Notes: a model not told the origin generated them from the letters alone. 8,396 bases of DNA from Phycisphaerales bacterium (GCA_022447165.1 JAKVBR010000067.1:1-8396); one strand, 5' to 3'. Positions 1-7,377 are shown, counted from the first letter of the stretch. Numbers and translations are program-made.

Positions 1-442
1 TCACCGAGTTCTAAAGAAATTCATGGCGCAAGGCGGCGACCCAAACAGTAAAGACGGCGCTGAGGGAAATCCCGGCTCAGGCGGACCTGGTTACACCATC
101 AAGGATGAACACAATGGCGACGATTATAGAAGGCATTTTGCGGGCACCTTATCGATGGCGAATCGTTCAGCCCCAAACACAGGCGGTAGCCAATTCTTCT
201 TGACTCACTTGCCAACTAGTCACCTCGATGGACGGCATACCGTGTTTGGGCGAGTGACAAGTGGACTAGATGTTGTACGAAATCTTGAAGTTGATGATGT
301 GATCCTTTCGATAACGATTACTAGCAAACGTGACCACGACTACACTCTTGAAACAATTGGCGAGAAGAAGGAACAGACAGTTAAACCGAAGTCGCCCGTA
401 AAAGGGAATCCAGGACTCACCACGAGCAGTCAAGGCAACTAA
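1..442 (+). CDS. Cyclophilin-type peptidyl-prolyl cis-trans isomerase, 5' end outside window
   Basis: This enzyme catalyses cis-trans isomerisation of Xaa-Pro bonds during protein folding. The reading frame is open to the left edge (first whole codon at base 2), so the N-terminal part of the domain is missing. The visible frame begins HRVLKKFMAQGGDP, which matches the cyclophilin active-site strand carrying the catalytic Arg, Phe-Met and Gln-Gly-Gly. FAGTLSMAN, then NTGGSQFFLT and LDGRHTVFG follow in the order typical of the fold. The position equivalent to human CypA Trp121 is His here (SHLDGRH), so cyclosporin sensitivity would be expected to be low (inference). After the fold there is a Lys/Pro/Ser-rich tail of about 30 residues (EKKEQTVKPKSPVKGN and onward) that looks disordered. 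An ATG at 23 lies inside the conserved motif and is not the true start. Whether the protein is secreted cannot be judged without its N-terminus. The next gene starts 5 bp downstream, suggesting co-transcription. Confidence 0.93.
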   Translation, partial: HRVLKKFMAQGGDPNSKDGAEGNPGSGGPGYTIKDEHNGDDYRRHFAGTLSMANRSAPNTGGSQFFLTHLPTSHLDGRHTVFGRVTSGLDVVRNLEVDDVILSITITSKRDHDYTLETIGEKKEQTVKPKSPVKGNPGLTTSSQGN

Positions 443-447
443 CAGAC

Positions 448-921
448 ATGTCACAACTCCCCTCTGAAACAATGCAAGGATACGCTGCCCCTTCTGTAAG
501 GCAGTTCAGCGTGTTTCTTGAAAACCGAGTTGGACGTCTCTTAGACCTTCTCAGACATTTTGACGAAGCATCACATGTGCACGTCGTTGGTTTAAATGTC
601 ATCGACTCTTCAGACCACGCTGTCATTCGCATGATTCCTGACAATGCCGCTGAAGCTCGCAAAATGCTTAAAGATCTTGGCATTGCTTTTTCTGAGGTCG
701 ACGTCCTCGTTGTCGTGATTGACGAATCTCATTCACTTGCAGATTTGTGTTTGTACTTACTTGGAGCCGAGTTAAACATTTCGTTCATCTACTCGCTCAT
801 TAAGCAATCTGCAATAGGCGACTCTGTCATCGCAGTTGCAGTAGACGACTTAACACTTGCAGGTCAGTTACTAGTTAAGAAGGGTTTTAATCTGCTTGGT
901 GAAGCAGATTTAACCGTTTAA
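448..921 (+). CDS. Tandem ACT-domain protein (putative amino-acid-binding regulator)
   Basis: This 157-residue protein appears to be two ACT domains and little else. ACT1 spans roughly residues 17-82 and opens with VRQFSVFLENRVGRLLDLL, carrying the N-x-x-G-x-L turn where ACT domains usually bind an amino acid. ACT2 spans roughly 83-157 and begins at VDVLVVVIDESHSLADL. The equivalent turn glycine is absent there, so the second site may be structural or have different specificity. No catalytic domain is attached. Stand-alone double ACT proteins resemble the small regulatory subunit of acetolactate synthase (IlvH) and COG4747-type proteins, and similar genes are sometimes labelled acetolactate synthase. 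I see no basis for calling it IlvH, because no ilvB or ilvC is adjacent. It starts 5 bp after the cyclophilin stop with no clear Shine-Dalgarno site, which fits translation linked to the upstream gene. Its TAA stop directly abuts the stop of the convergent mqnD. Confidence 0.85.
   Translation: MSQLPSETMQGYAAPSVRQFSVFLENRVGRLLDLLRHFDEASHVHVVGLNVIDSSDHAVIRMIPDNAAEARKMLKDLGIAFSEVDVLVVVIDESHSLADLCLYLLGAELNISFIYSLIKQSAIGDSVIAVAVDDLTLAGQLLVKKGFNLLGEADLTV
889..910. other. Perfect 9-bp inverted repeat at the end of the ACT gene
   Basis: AATCTGCTT (889-897) and AAGCAGATT (902-910) form a perfect 9-bp stem with a GGTG tetraloop. It lies in the last codons of the ACT gene, ending 8 bases before its stop codon, and just beyond the stop of the convergent mqnD. 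Neither strand has a good T-tract after the stem, so it is not a standard intrinsic terminator. It could still slow polymerase or protect 3' ends where two convergent genes meet with no spacer. A chance fold in coding sequence cannot be excluded. Confidence 0.4.
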
Positions 922-1791
922 TCAAACGAATTCAAGTTCTTGAATTGCAGGAACTGCCCCGACTTTTGATGCTCTTGACAAGAATTCGAGCACTGCTTGT
1001 TTTCCCGCATCTCCAAAATCGAGCGTCCATTTATTGACATACATTTCAACAAACTCATCTGTGCATGCCATATCGATGCCTCTTCCCCACTGCAGTGCCC
1101 AAGAAAGCGATTTCTCTCTATTGGCAAGAGCGTGCTTGATTGACTCTAACAATAGTTCGGAGATCCGCTCAGTTGCACCATCTCCAAACCGCTCGTCAAC
1201 ATCTCGTTTCATGGCGTTACCGCCAAGTGGAAGTGGCAAACCGGTTTCGCCTTGCCACCAATGACCTAGGTCACAGAGTTCATGGAGTCCGTGCTCTTCA
1301 TGTGTAAGTTGACCTTCGTGAATCACAACACCTGCATCGCATTCACCTGATTTCACGCAATCCATAATCTCGGTAAAGTCGACGACTTTCCAGTTGCACT
1401 TCCGATTACCTGCGAGAATGCGTAATGCTGCAAGTGCTGATGTTCGCAATCCAGGAACAGCAAACGTACACTCACTAGCAAACAGCGAATCTAAAGATGC
1501 TTGCTCCCTTCCAACAATCTTCGGACCATACCCATCACCAAGAGATGCGCCGCACGCAGTTAACTGATATGTCGAAGCAACTAAAGGGTAATTAGCAATA
1601 CTAATTGCCGTGATGTCGTACCGCCCTTCTTCGGAGAAGCCGTTTAACGATTCAATATCTTCCATAACAAGTTCGAATTCAAACTCGCCAACATCAATTG
1701 ACGGACCTGTACCGTCAATGTCTGCAAGAGGCCACCACATGAATGCGTCATCTGGATCAGGACTGTGTGCTAACGTAATCTTGTGTGTCAA
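922..1791 (-). CDS. mqnD: MqnD-like 1,4-dihydroxy-6-naphthoate synthase (futalosine menaquinone pathway)
   Basis: MqnD converts cyclic dehypoxanthinyl futalosine to 1,4-dihydroxy-6-naphthoate, an intermediate of the futalosine route to menaquinone. The 289-residue product has the two-lobed, periplasmic-binding-protein-like MqnA/MqnD architecture. The N-terminal AHSPDPDDAFMWWPLA corresponds to the SPxPxDxF motif of MqnD rather than the start of MqnA. VPGLRTSALAALRI (about 112-125), DAGVVIHEGQ with the probable catalytic His158, and GLPLPLGGNA (about 184-193) follow in the usual order. There is no signal peptide, which argues against a true ABC-transporter binding protein. The length is close to the family norm of about 270-290. 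The start ATG at 1789-1791 overlaps the stop of the upstream acyl-CoA synthetase (ATGA), implying translational coupling. No other mqn gene is in the window. A generic substrate-binding-like paralogue is the main alternative. Confidence 0.85.
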   Translation of the reverse strand: MTHKITLAHSPDPDDAFMWWPLADIDGTGPSIDVGEFEFELVMEDIESLNGFSEEGRYDITAISIANYPLVASTYQLTACGASLGDGYGPKIVGREQASLDSLFASECTFAVPGLRTSALAALRILAGNRKCNWKVVDFTEIMDCVKSGECDAGVVIHEGQLTHEEHGLHELCDLGHWWQGETGLPLPLGGNAMKRDVDERFGDGATERISELLLESIKHALANREKSLSWALQWGRGIDMACTDEFVEMYVNKWTLDFGDAGKQAVLEFLSRASKVGAVPAIQELEFV

Positions 1792-3266
1792 TTGAGTGCA
1801 TCCTCAAGCACTAACTCAGTTAATGCTCTTCGTAATATTTTCCCTGTTGGGTTTCTTGGAAGTTCTTCTAAATGATAAATGTTTTTTGGGACTTTGAATT
1901 GCGCGACTTTCTCTCGACACCAAGCGCGTAACGCGGCCTCATCAAAAGTTTCACCTTCAATGAGTTCTACAAATGCAACTGGAACTTCGCCTCTCGATGG
2001 ATCCTTTCTGCCAACAACGCCTGCTGCAGAAACTGCAGGATGCTCGGCGAGCGCTTCCTCAATCTCTCTCGGAAAGACATTTTCTCCTCCAATAATCAGC
2101 ATCTCTTTGATTCTGCCCGTTATTTTGAGGTATCCCTTTGCATCTAACTGCCCCATGTCGCCAGTTTTGAAATAACCATCTTTATCAAACACAGCATCAG
2201 TTTCTTCTTGCAAGTTGTAATACCCCTGCATGATGTTTGGCCCACGCATTCTAATTTCACCATCCTCACCAGGACCAAGATGGTTCTCGTCTTCATCGAC
2301 AATGACTTGCTCAAGCTGAACAACTGGCCTGCCAACTGTCCCCCGCTGTTTTTCTTCTGGCAAACTCCAGTTCGTCACTGGCGAAGTTTCCGTTAAACCA
2401 TAGCCCTCGCAAATCCAAATCCCAAACCGCTCGTTAAAACCATCAAAGACGGCGTCAGGCAATGCTTCTCCGCCTGAACCAGCAAGCCGAACGCTTTCAA
2501 AGTGTTCCTTCGTTGCGGTCTTCGTTTGCAATATTGCGTTGTACATCGAAGGAATCGCAAGCATGATGGTGGGTTTATGCTCCTCTAGTACTGAAATCAC
2601 TTTCCTTGGGTTAAACCGAGCAATGTAAACCGCTTTTGCGCCAAGAACTGAGGGCAAAAGTGTCGTGACAGTAAATCCAAAACTGTGGAACTGAGGCAAC
2701 AGTCCAATGAACACATCGTCTTTTGAAAAAGACGCACGTTCTGTGCACTGTTCAATGTTTGACTGCAAGTTATCCGCGGAGAGCATGACGCCCTTCGGTT
2801 TCCCTGAAGTGCCTGATGTATACAAAAGCACTGCGAGTGCATCTTTTGCCATCGGTTTGATTTTTTGAATTGGCGGGATACCACCAAACTTCATTTTGTC
2901 GAGTTTGATGAGTTCAACGCCTTCTGGAACTTCACCAATAAAATCAAGCATTGGCGTTGCGGTGATGACAGTATCTACGCCGCTATCCTTAATGATGTAT
3001 TGAATCTCTTCTGGAGACAGGAGGTAGTTCAGTGGTACTGCGGTTCGACCGCTTCCCCAAACAGCAGTCAGTGCTACTGGGAACAACCCAGAAGTAGGTA
3101 GCAGAATGGCTACTTTCTGATTCTCAGTCGTTTGTTCTAGTTTTTTACGAACATGCCACGAAGCAATCTGAAGGTGCAAGCCCTTCCATGCTCTGAAATC
3201 ATCAACGATGATCTCATTAAACAGGCCTTTGCGCCATGTACGATAAATGCTTTTGAGCAATTGCAT
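1788..3266 (-). CDS. AMP-forming acyl-CoA/acyl-ACP synthetase (ANL superfamily)
   Basis: This enzyme activates a carboxylic acid, probably a fatty acid, with ATP to an acyl-adenylate and then transfers it to CoA or ACP. All core ANL motifs are present in the 492 residues. The phosphate-binding loop LLYTSGTSGKPKG lies at about 147-159, YGLTETSP at 289-296, YFKTGDMG at 365-372, and the hinge GRIKEMLIIGGENVFPREIE at 384-403. The C-terminal PTGKILRR at 473-480 places the catalytic lysine at 476. The N-terminal stretch with ILLPTSGLFP and VPLNYLLSPEE resembles synthetases I associate with planctomycetes. It is slightly shorter than many long-chain acyl-CoA ligases (about 510-560) but has both lobes. 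No membrane segment or acyltransferase domain is attached. It is the first gene of a two-gene unit with mqnD, overlapping it by 4 bp. MenE is also an ANL ligase, but nothing here specifies succinylbenzoate. Substrate is undetermined. The start is the first ATG, with only a weak purine-rich leader (GAGAAG). Confidence 0.9.
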   Translation of the reverse strand: MQLLKSIYRTWRKGLFNEIIVDDFRAWKGLHLQIASWHVRKKLEQTTENQKVAILLPTSGLFPVALTAVWGSGRTAVPLNYLLSPEEIQYIIKDSGVDTVITATPMLDFIGEVPEGVELIKLDKMKFGGIPPIQKIKPMAKDALAVLLYTSGTSGKPKGVMLSADNLQSNIEQCTERASFSKDDVFIGLLPQFHSFGFTVTTLLPSVLGAKAVYIARFNPRKVISVLEEHKPTIMLAIPSMYNAILQTKTATKEHFESVRLAGSGGEALPDAVFDGFNERFGIWICEGYGLTETSPVTNWSLPEEKQRGTVGRPVVQLEQVIVDEDENHLGPGEDGEIRMRGPNIMQGYYNLQEETDAVFDKDGYFKTGDMGQLDAKGYLKITGRIKEMLIIGGENVFPREIEEALAEHPAVSAAGVVGRKDPSRGEVPVAFVELIEGETFDEAALRAWCREKVAQFKVPKNIYHLEELPRNPTGKILRRALTELVLEDALN

Positions 3267-3297
3267 AGTTCTTCTCTAACCGAGTACGATACACGCT

Positions 3298-3301
3298 GGA
3301 G
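3298..3301 (+). promoter_or_regulatory. Ribosome binding site (GGAG) of the SPOR lipoprotein gene
   Basis: GGAG lies 7 bases before the ATG at 3309. The same frame stays open upstream to an ATG at 3153, but that stretch is antisense to the synthetase gene. The Shine-Dalgarno match and the lipoprotein signal peptide starting at 3309 together decide the start. Confidence 0.7.
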
Positions 3302-3308
3302 CATTCCC

Positions 3309-3992
3309 ATGCCATTGAAAGCCCTTTTTTGCCTGCTAATCTTTGTATTCATCACCCTATCAGGGTGCCAGAAGCAACGCCAATCTTCCTTAGACCGTTC
3401 TATTGCTGAGTACAACCACGGACAGTGGTTACTATCCAAAATGTACGCCGAGGAGTCTATTGAACAAAAACAAAGTATTGGGGAATCACAATATCTCATT
3501 GGCATGTGTGAGTTTCAACGGAACCGGGTCAATGCATCCAAAGAATGGTTTGAAAAGTCACAACACTCAAGCAATCCTGAAGTCAAAGCAAAGGCCAAGG
3601 CAATGCTAGGCATCATCGCTCAAAGTGAAGGAGATGTAGATGTAGCCAACCAGTTGTTTGCTGAAGCATCGACTCATTTAAAAGGTATGGATAAACAACA
3701 CGCAGTTGCAAAGTCAACTGGCGAAACCCCAGTTACAACTTACTCTTCAGATTTCTACACGCTACAGTTTGGTGCTTTTAGAAATGAAAGTAATGCCAAT
3801 GAATCACTTTCTAAACTTAAAGCAAACCTTGTTCAAAAAGGGATTAATCAATCGTGGGTCAGGGCTGACACAGACAATTTCGGTAACACTTTGTACCTAG
3901 TCCAAGCAGGTAAGTTTGTCTCCCGCAACTCTGCTGCAACACGCAAAAAACGCGGGGATTTGCCCCAGTGCATCGTAGTCCAGAGTCGTTAA
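3309..3992 (+). CDS. TPR-like, SPOR-domain lipoprotein
   Basis: The 227-residue product begins MPLKALFCLLIFVFITLSGC, a lipoprotein signal peptide: Lys4, a hydrophobic core, and the lipobox LSGC with the lipidated Cys at 20. Residues about 26-125 look like short TPR-type helical hairpins (SIAEYNHGQWLLSKMYAEES, QYLIGMCEFQRNRVNASKEW, AMLGIIAQSEGDVDVANQLF). A Thr/Ser/Lys linker follows. Residues about 147-227 form a SPOR domain (DFYTLQFGAFRNESNANESL, then LYLVQAGKF), a fold that in known families binds denuded peptidoglycan glycans. The inferred role is an envelope protein linking membrane and cell wall. It shares a 42-bp divergent gap with the acyl-CoA synthetase. It is followed 38 bp later on the same strand by pgpH, so the two are probably co-transcribed. 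The C-terminus (RKKRGDLPQCIVVQSR) fits the last SPOR strand. The SPOR call is strong; the TPR call rests on helix pattern alone. Confidence 0.85.
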   Translation: MPLKALFCLLIFVFITLSGCQKQRQSSLDRSIAEYNHGQWLLSKMYAEESIEQKQSIGESQYLIGMCEFQRNRVNASKEWFEKSQHSSNPEVKAKAKAMLGIIAQSEGDVDVANQLFAEASTHLKGMDKQHAVAKSTGETPVTTYSSDFYTLQFGAFRNESNANESLSKLKANLVQKGINQSWVRADTDNFGNTLYLVQAGKFVSRNSAATRKKRGDLPQCIVVQSR

Positions 3993-4030
3993 GCGTGATT
4001 CCCATCATCGCCGATACATAGAAATCAACA

Positions 4031-6337
4031 ATGGGTAAATCTCAAGGACAATCAACTTCTAGCAAGAGCAGGCGAGAGACTGTTCTTCGCAATGTGCCAA
4101 AAGATTCCTTTTCGATAAGCTCTGTTCTGCAAAATCCTGAAGTCGTCAGAACAAGTTTCATAATTTTTCTTTTCCTCATCGTAGTTTCATCACTAGCAAC
4201 TTGGACACGAGAGCAAGTCACCATTAGTGATGGCCAAATTGCAACGAACACTCGAATCACTCGTCTTGATTACGAAGTTGAAGACATTGCAGCAACCGAA
4301 GTGAAACGCGAAGAAGCGCGCAACGCCTCACCAAGAATCTACACTGTAAACCAAACATACATTGATCGCCTTCACGCTTCACTGCTAGGCTTACCTGCTG
4401 CTGTTGAAGGTAAAAAGTTAGAAGATGTTAATCCAGAACTTGCAACGCAGTTTGGCTTGAATGAGGAAACGCTTCGCGCGATTCAAGGTAAATCAATTGA
4501 AGGACAAGCAACCACTTTATGGGTGAATCGCGTCGCTCAATTGACAAGAGAACTTCAACGTCGAAACCCTATCTTGTCAAATGACGAGTTTCAAGTCTTC
4601 ATTACAACGCTTCCTGCAAACCGCGCACTGTTCGAGGGCGCAGGTCGATTCCTAACGCCCTACCAAGCAGAGGCAGCACCATTGCCTGCGAATGTAGGAG
4701 ATCCAGCAGACCACCGAATCTTCGAGTTTGTCAGCCGTGCAGGTTTTCAAGACAACATCGTTCCTGTCATTGTCAATAGACTTGTTAGTGAACACTTGCC
4801 AAGCGTTGAACTCGATTTAGAAGACACACAAGCAAGAGCAGTGGTTGCCGCTGACGCCGTTGAGCCTGTCATTGCACAGTACAGGCGTGGAGACATCATC
4901 TGGAAACGTGGTGATGAGATATCAGCACAACAGTATGAAGATGCTTTGCGAGAACAACTTCAATTCTCAACTTCCGCTTCAATGGTCGACCGATGGTTCC
5001 CGCGAATTGGCTCAATTGGATTACTAGCGATGTTGTCAATATTTATTGGCATTTATACGACAATCACATTCGGGCGTATTGCTAGGAACCCGCTTAGACT
5101 TTTTGCACTTTGCACATTGATGGCACTAATGCTTGCAATCACTGTCACAATCACACTACAAGCCCCTGTCTTTTTGTACGCAGCAGCAATTGTTCCGACG
5201 ATGCTTGCCGTGACCATTGCGACGCTCGCCTACGGCCAACGCATGGGTCTGTTTATTGCCTTTATGCAGTGTGCGCTTGTGACGATGAGTTTGTCCCAAC
5301 CGATCGCTTGGTTTGTCCTTCTCATTGCTGGGAACGGCACGCTTATCAGCCAGTTAAAAGAAGTACGAAACAGACAAACACTTATTAGAGCATCTGGTTT
5401 AACAGCCGTTGTCATTGGCTTTGGAGCAATATTCCTCGCGTTTGCTGAGATTCCCGATTTGTCGATGGCTTGGAAACAACAATTGTTTAACGCGATTGTC
5501 GCAGCTGTTTCTGCACTTATCGTTGGTTTCTTTGTCCTTGGCATACTTCCGAGTATTGAACGAGTCTTTGACATTACGACAGGTATGACGCTCGCTGACT
5601 TGAGAGACCCTCGCAATCCCCTACTGAAACAACTGCAACAGCTTGCACCGGGCACATTCAATCACTCGAGGCAAGTCGCAGATATTGCCGAATCAGCAAC
5701 CGAAGCAATCGGTGGCGATTCACTACTCGCATATGTTGGCGGGCTTTATCACGACATTGGCAAGATGAATAAGCCAGAGTATTTCGTCGAAAATCAGTCA
5801 GGGTACAACCGCCACCGAGAACTCAAGCCCTCGATGAGTTTGCTCATCATCATTGGCCATGTCAAAGACGGTATCGAACTCGCAAAAGAATACGATCTTC
5901 CACGCGAAATCATCCACTTCATTGAAGCACATCACGGCACTTCACTTGTTGAATACTTTTATCACGCCGCAATGAAAGATGCTGAAGAATCAGGCGAACC
6001 AATCAATGAGGTTCAGTTTAGATATCCTGGGCCAAAACCAAGGACTAAAGAAGCAGCCATTCTTATGATTGCCGATTCGGTTGAGTCTGCATCTCGCGTG
6101 CTTCCAGACCCTAACCCGGCACGAATTGAAGCCCTCGTCCGTGATTTGTCTCGAAAGCGATTGCTTGACCATCAATATGACGAATGTGGACTTACCTTTT
6201 CTGAACTTGCGAAAATTGAAGATGCGATTATCGCTCGGTTAAACTCAATCTACCACACAAGAATCAAGTACCCTGACGCTGAGATTGATGAAGAAGAAAT
6301 CGAGCACATCGAAGAAGATGGCGAACTGCTTGGCTAA
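4031..6337 (+). CDS. pgpH: PgpH-type 7TMR-HDED/HD-domain phosphodiesterase, probably cyclic-di-AMP-degrading
   Basis: Proteins of this architecture hydrolyse cyclic di-AMP to pApA at the inner face of the membrane. The 768 residues run in the expected order. A basic cytoplasmic N-terminus is followed by a first membrane helix at about 41-58, then a large extracytoplasmic 7TMR-HDED domain at about 60-320 (including RRGDIIWKRGDEIS). A bundle of about seven hydrophobic helices spans about 326-508, and the HD domain covers about 535-745. The metal-binding set is complete: His545 (APGTFNHS), His574-Asp575 (LYHDIGKM), His610 (IIGHVKDG), His634-His635 (EAHHGT) and Asp682 (MIADSVE). The C-terminus ends in a strongly acidic tail of about 20 residues. 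Length is close to the family norm. In many bacteria ybeY or phoH lies next to this gene; here it follows a SPOR lipoprotein gene and its end overlaps convergent mutY. No diadenylate cyclase is in view, so the substrate is inferred from family. Confidence 0.92.
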   Translation: MGKSQGQSTSSKSRRETVLRNVPKDSFSISSVLQNPEVVRTSFIIFLFLIVVSSLATWTREQVTISDGQIATNTRITRLDYEVEDIAATEVKREEARNASPRIYTVNQTYIDRLHASLLGLPAAVEGKKLEDVNPELATQFGLNEETLRAIQGKSIEGQATTLWVNRVAQLTRELQRRNPILSNDEFQVFITTLPANRALFEGAGRFLTPYQAEAAPLPANVGDPADHRIFEFVSRAGFQDNIVPVIVNRLVSEHLPSVELDLEDTQARAVVAADAVEPVIAQYRRGDIIWKRGDEISAQQYEDALREQLQFSTSASMVDRWFPRIGSIGLLAMLSIFIGIYTTITFGRIARNPLRLFALCTLMALMLAITVTITLQAPVFLYAAAIVPTMLAVTIATLAYGQRMGLFIAFMQCALVTMSLSQPIAWFVLLIAGNGTLISQLKEVRNRQTLIRASGLTAVVIGFGAIFLAFAEIPDLSMAWKQQLFNAIVAAVSALIVGFFVLGILPSIERVFDITTGMTLADLRDPRNPLLKQLQQLAPGTFNHSRQVADIAESATEAIGGDSLLAYVGGLYHDIGKMNKPEYFVENQSGYNRHRELKPSMSLLIIIGHVKDGIELAKEYDLPREIIHFIEAHHGTSLVEYFYHAAMKDAEESGEPINEVQFRYPGPKPRTKEAAILMIADSVESASRVLPDPNPARIEALVRDLSRKRLLDHQYDECGLTFSELAKIEDAIIARLNSIYHTRIKYPDAEIDEEEIEHIEEDGELLG

Positions 6338-7365
6338 CTTAGCGATTTAAAAGAAAGGACTTTTTTCTGGGCATTTGCAAAGGGAAACTCATGCAGAGTT
6401 GCAGTGTCATACCAGTCCAACTGCTTTTTATATTCACTACATTCATAGACATGGAACTCAATCATCTTGTGCGTAAGCGTATGCTTAAAAGTGCCGAGTT
6501 TCTCAAGATGTTGTTTAACATCGAAGTGACTTCCGATTTCTTTCTTCGTCAACTTTTTAGATGATTCAATTGTTGGAACTTGCCACATCCCTGCCCAAAG
6601 GCCTTTTCCTGCTCTGTGTTCTAACGCAATTTTGTTCTGCTTCTTAAAGAGAACTGCGTAGTGGAACTCTTTTTGTTTTTGAGGTGCCGCTTTTGGCTTA
6701 GGCACTTCAAGTTGCGTTCCGTTTTGAAACGCACTGCACATAGAATGAACTGGGCACTCCTCACACTTTGGTTTTTTTGGAGTGCACACAGTTGCACCAA
6801 GTTCCATAAGCCCTTCGTTGAGTTTACTTGGCGTATCACAGTGATCAACTAACTGACTTGCCATCTTCCAAGTCCACTTATCATTTACACTGTAATCGCC
6901 TTGGTTTTGAAGGCGGCAAACAACGCGGTGAACATTCCCATCAACGATGGGCTTGCGGGCGTTATAAGCGATTGATGCTACAGCACCTGCGGTATATTTG
7001 CCTACACCTCTTAGTGTGAGTAGTTCCTCCACTGTCTGCGGGACTTCTCCACCATACTCGCGGCAGATTTGTTCGGATGCTTCTTTGAGGTAGCGCGCCC
7101 TTCGATAGTAGCCCAACCCCTGCCATAAAAGAAGAACATCCTGCTCTTCTGATTCTGCCATTGACAAAGGCGTTGGGAACCGAATAATCATCTCTGTCCA
7201 CTTTTCTGCAACGCGGTCGATCTGAGTTTGCTGAGCCATCAACTCACTGAGCAACCTGCCCCAAGGCGTATCTTCGTTGCGCCAAGGCAAATCTCTTGCT
7301 GCCGTGCTAAACCAGTTTTCGATGGCATTCGCAATATTGGCGCTCTGAGTTGCGTTTATGGTCAT
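6334..7365 (-). CDS. mutY: A/G-specific adenine DNA glycosylase MutY
   Basis: MutY removes adenine mispaired with 8-oxoguanine, preventing G:C to T:A mutations. Numbering from the ATG at 7363-7365 gives 343 residues, close to the usual 340-370. SELMAQQTQ places the catalytic Glu at 41. The helix-hairpin-helix LRGVGKYTAGAVA is at 118-130, and VDGNVHRV supplies the catalytic Asp142. The [4Fe-4S] ligands are Cys194, 201, 204 and 210 (spacing C-x6-C-x2-C-x5-C). A NUDIX-like C-terminal domain (about 234-343) includes LWAGMWQVP. The 8-oxoG-recognition loop reads TLTHK where many MutY proteins have TFSH. The frame is open to an ATG at 7461, but that extension would overlap the divergent gene and is not MutY-like, so the internal ATG is preferred. 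No Shine-Dalgarno site precedes it. Its stop overlaps the pgpH stop by 4 bp. Confidence 0.95.
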   Translation of the reverse strand: MTINATQSANIANAIENWFSTAARDLPWRNEDTPWGRLLSELMAQQTQIDRVAEKWTEMIIRFPTPLSMAESEEQDVLLLWQGLGYYRRARYLKEASEQICREYGGEVPQTVEELLTLRGVGKYTAGAVASIAYNARKPIVDGNVHRVVCRLQNQGDYSVNDKWTWKMASQLVDHCDTPSKLNEGLMELGATVCTPKKPKCEECPVHSMCSAFQNGTQLEVPKPKAAPQKQKEFHYAVLFKKQNKIALEHRAGKGLWAGMWQVPTIESSKKLTKKEIGSHFDVKQHLEKLGTFKHTLTHKMIEFHVYECSEYKKQLDWYDTATLHEFPFANAQKKVLSFKSLS

Positions 7366-7371
7366 TGATGC

Positions 7372-7377
7372 ATGATA
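7372..7377 (-). promoter_or_regulatory. Candidate -10 element of mutY
   Basis: On the minus strand TATCAT (5 of 6 to TATAAT) ends 6 bases before the mutY ATG. That would put transcription initiation at or next to the A of the start codon, giving a leaderless mRNA. The lack of a Shine-Dalgarno site at this start agrees. No good -35 is visible, so this is tentative. Confidence 0.3.

Noticed and set aside
266..683. Minus-strand open frames opposite the cyclophilin and ACT genes
   Set aside because: They are shadows of well-supported plus-strand genes, with no recognisable motif or start signal.
448..921. Naming the ACT protein ilvH or acetolactate synthase small subunit
   Set aside because: It lacks adjacent ilv genes and is built as two bare ACT domains; the resemblance is only at fold level.
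922..1791. Possible ABC-transporter substrate-binding protein instead of MqnD
   Set aside because: There is no signal peptide and no transporter gene nearby, and the SPDPDD, VIHEGQ and LPLPLGG motifs match MqnD.
3153..3308. In-frame upstream extension of the SPOR lipoprotein gene, open for 52 codons from an ATG at 3153
   Set aside because: It is antisense to the conserved synthetase N-terminus, would bury the lipoprotein signal peptide, and the ATG at 3309 has a well-spaced GGAG.
3949..3966. GGGG/CCCC inverted repeat near the end of the SPOR gene as a terminator
   Set aside because: The stem is only 4 bp, has no T-tract, and lies inside a coding region whose downstream gene is probably co-transcribed.
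5230..5661. 143-codon minus-strand open frame inside pgpH
   Set aside because: It lies opposite the conserved membrane region of pgpH and its composition reflects the antisense of hydrophobic codons; no ribosome site or family motif seen.
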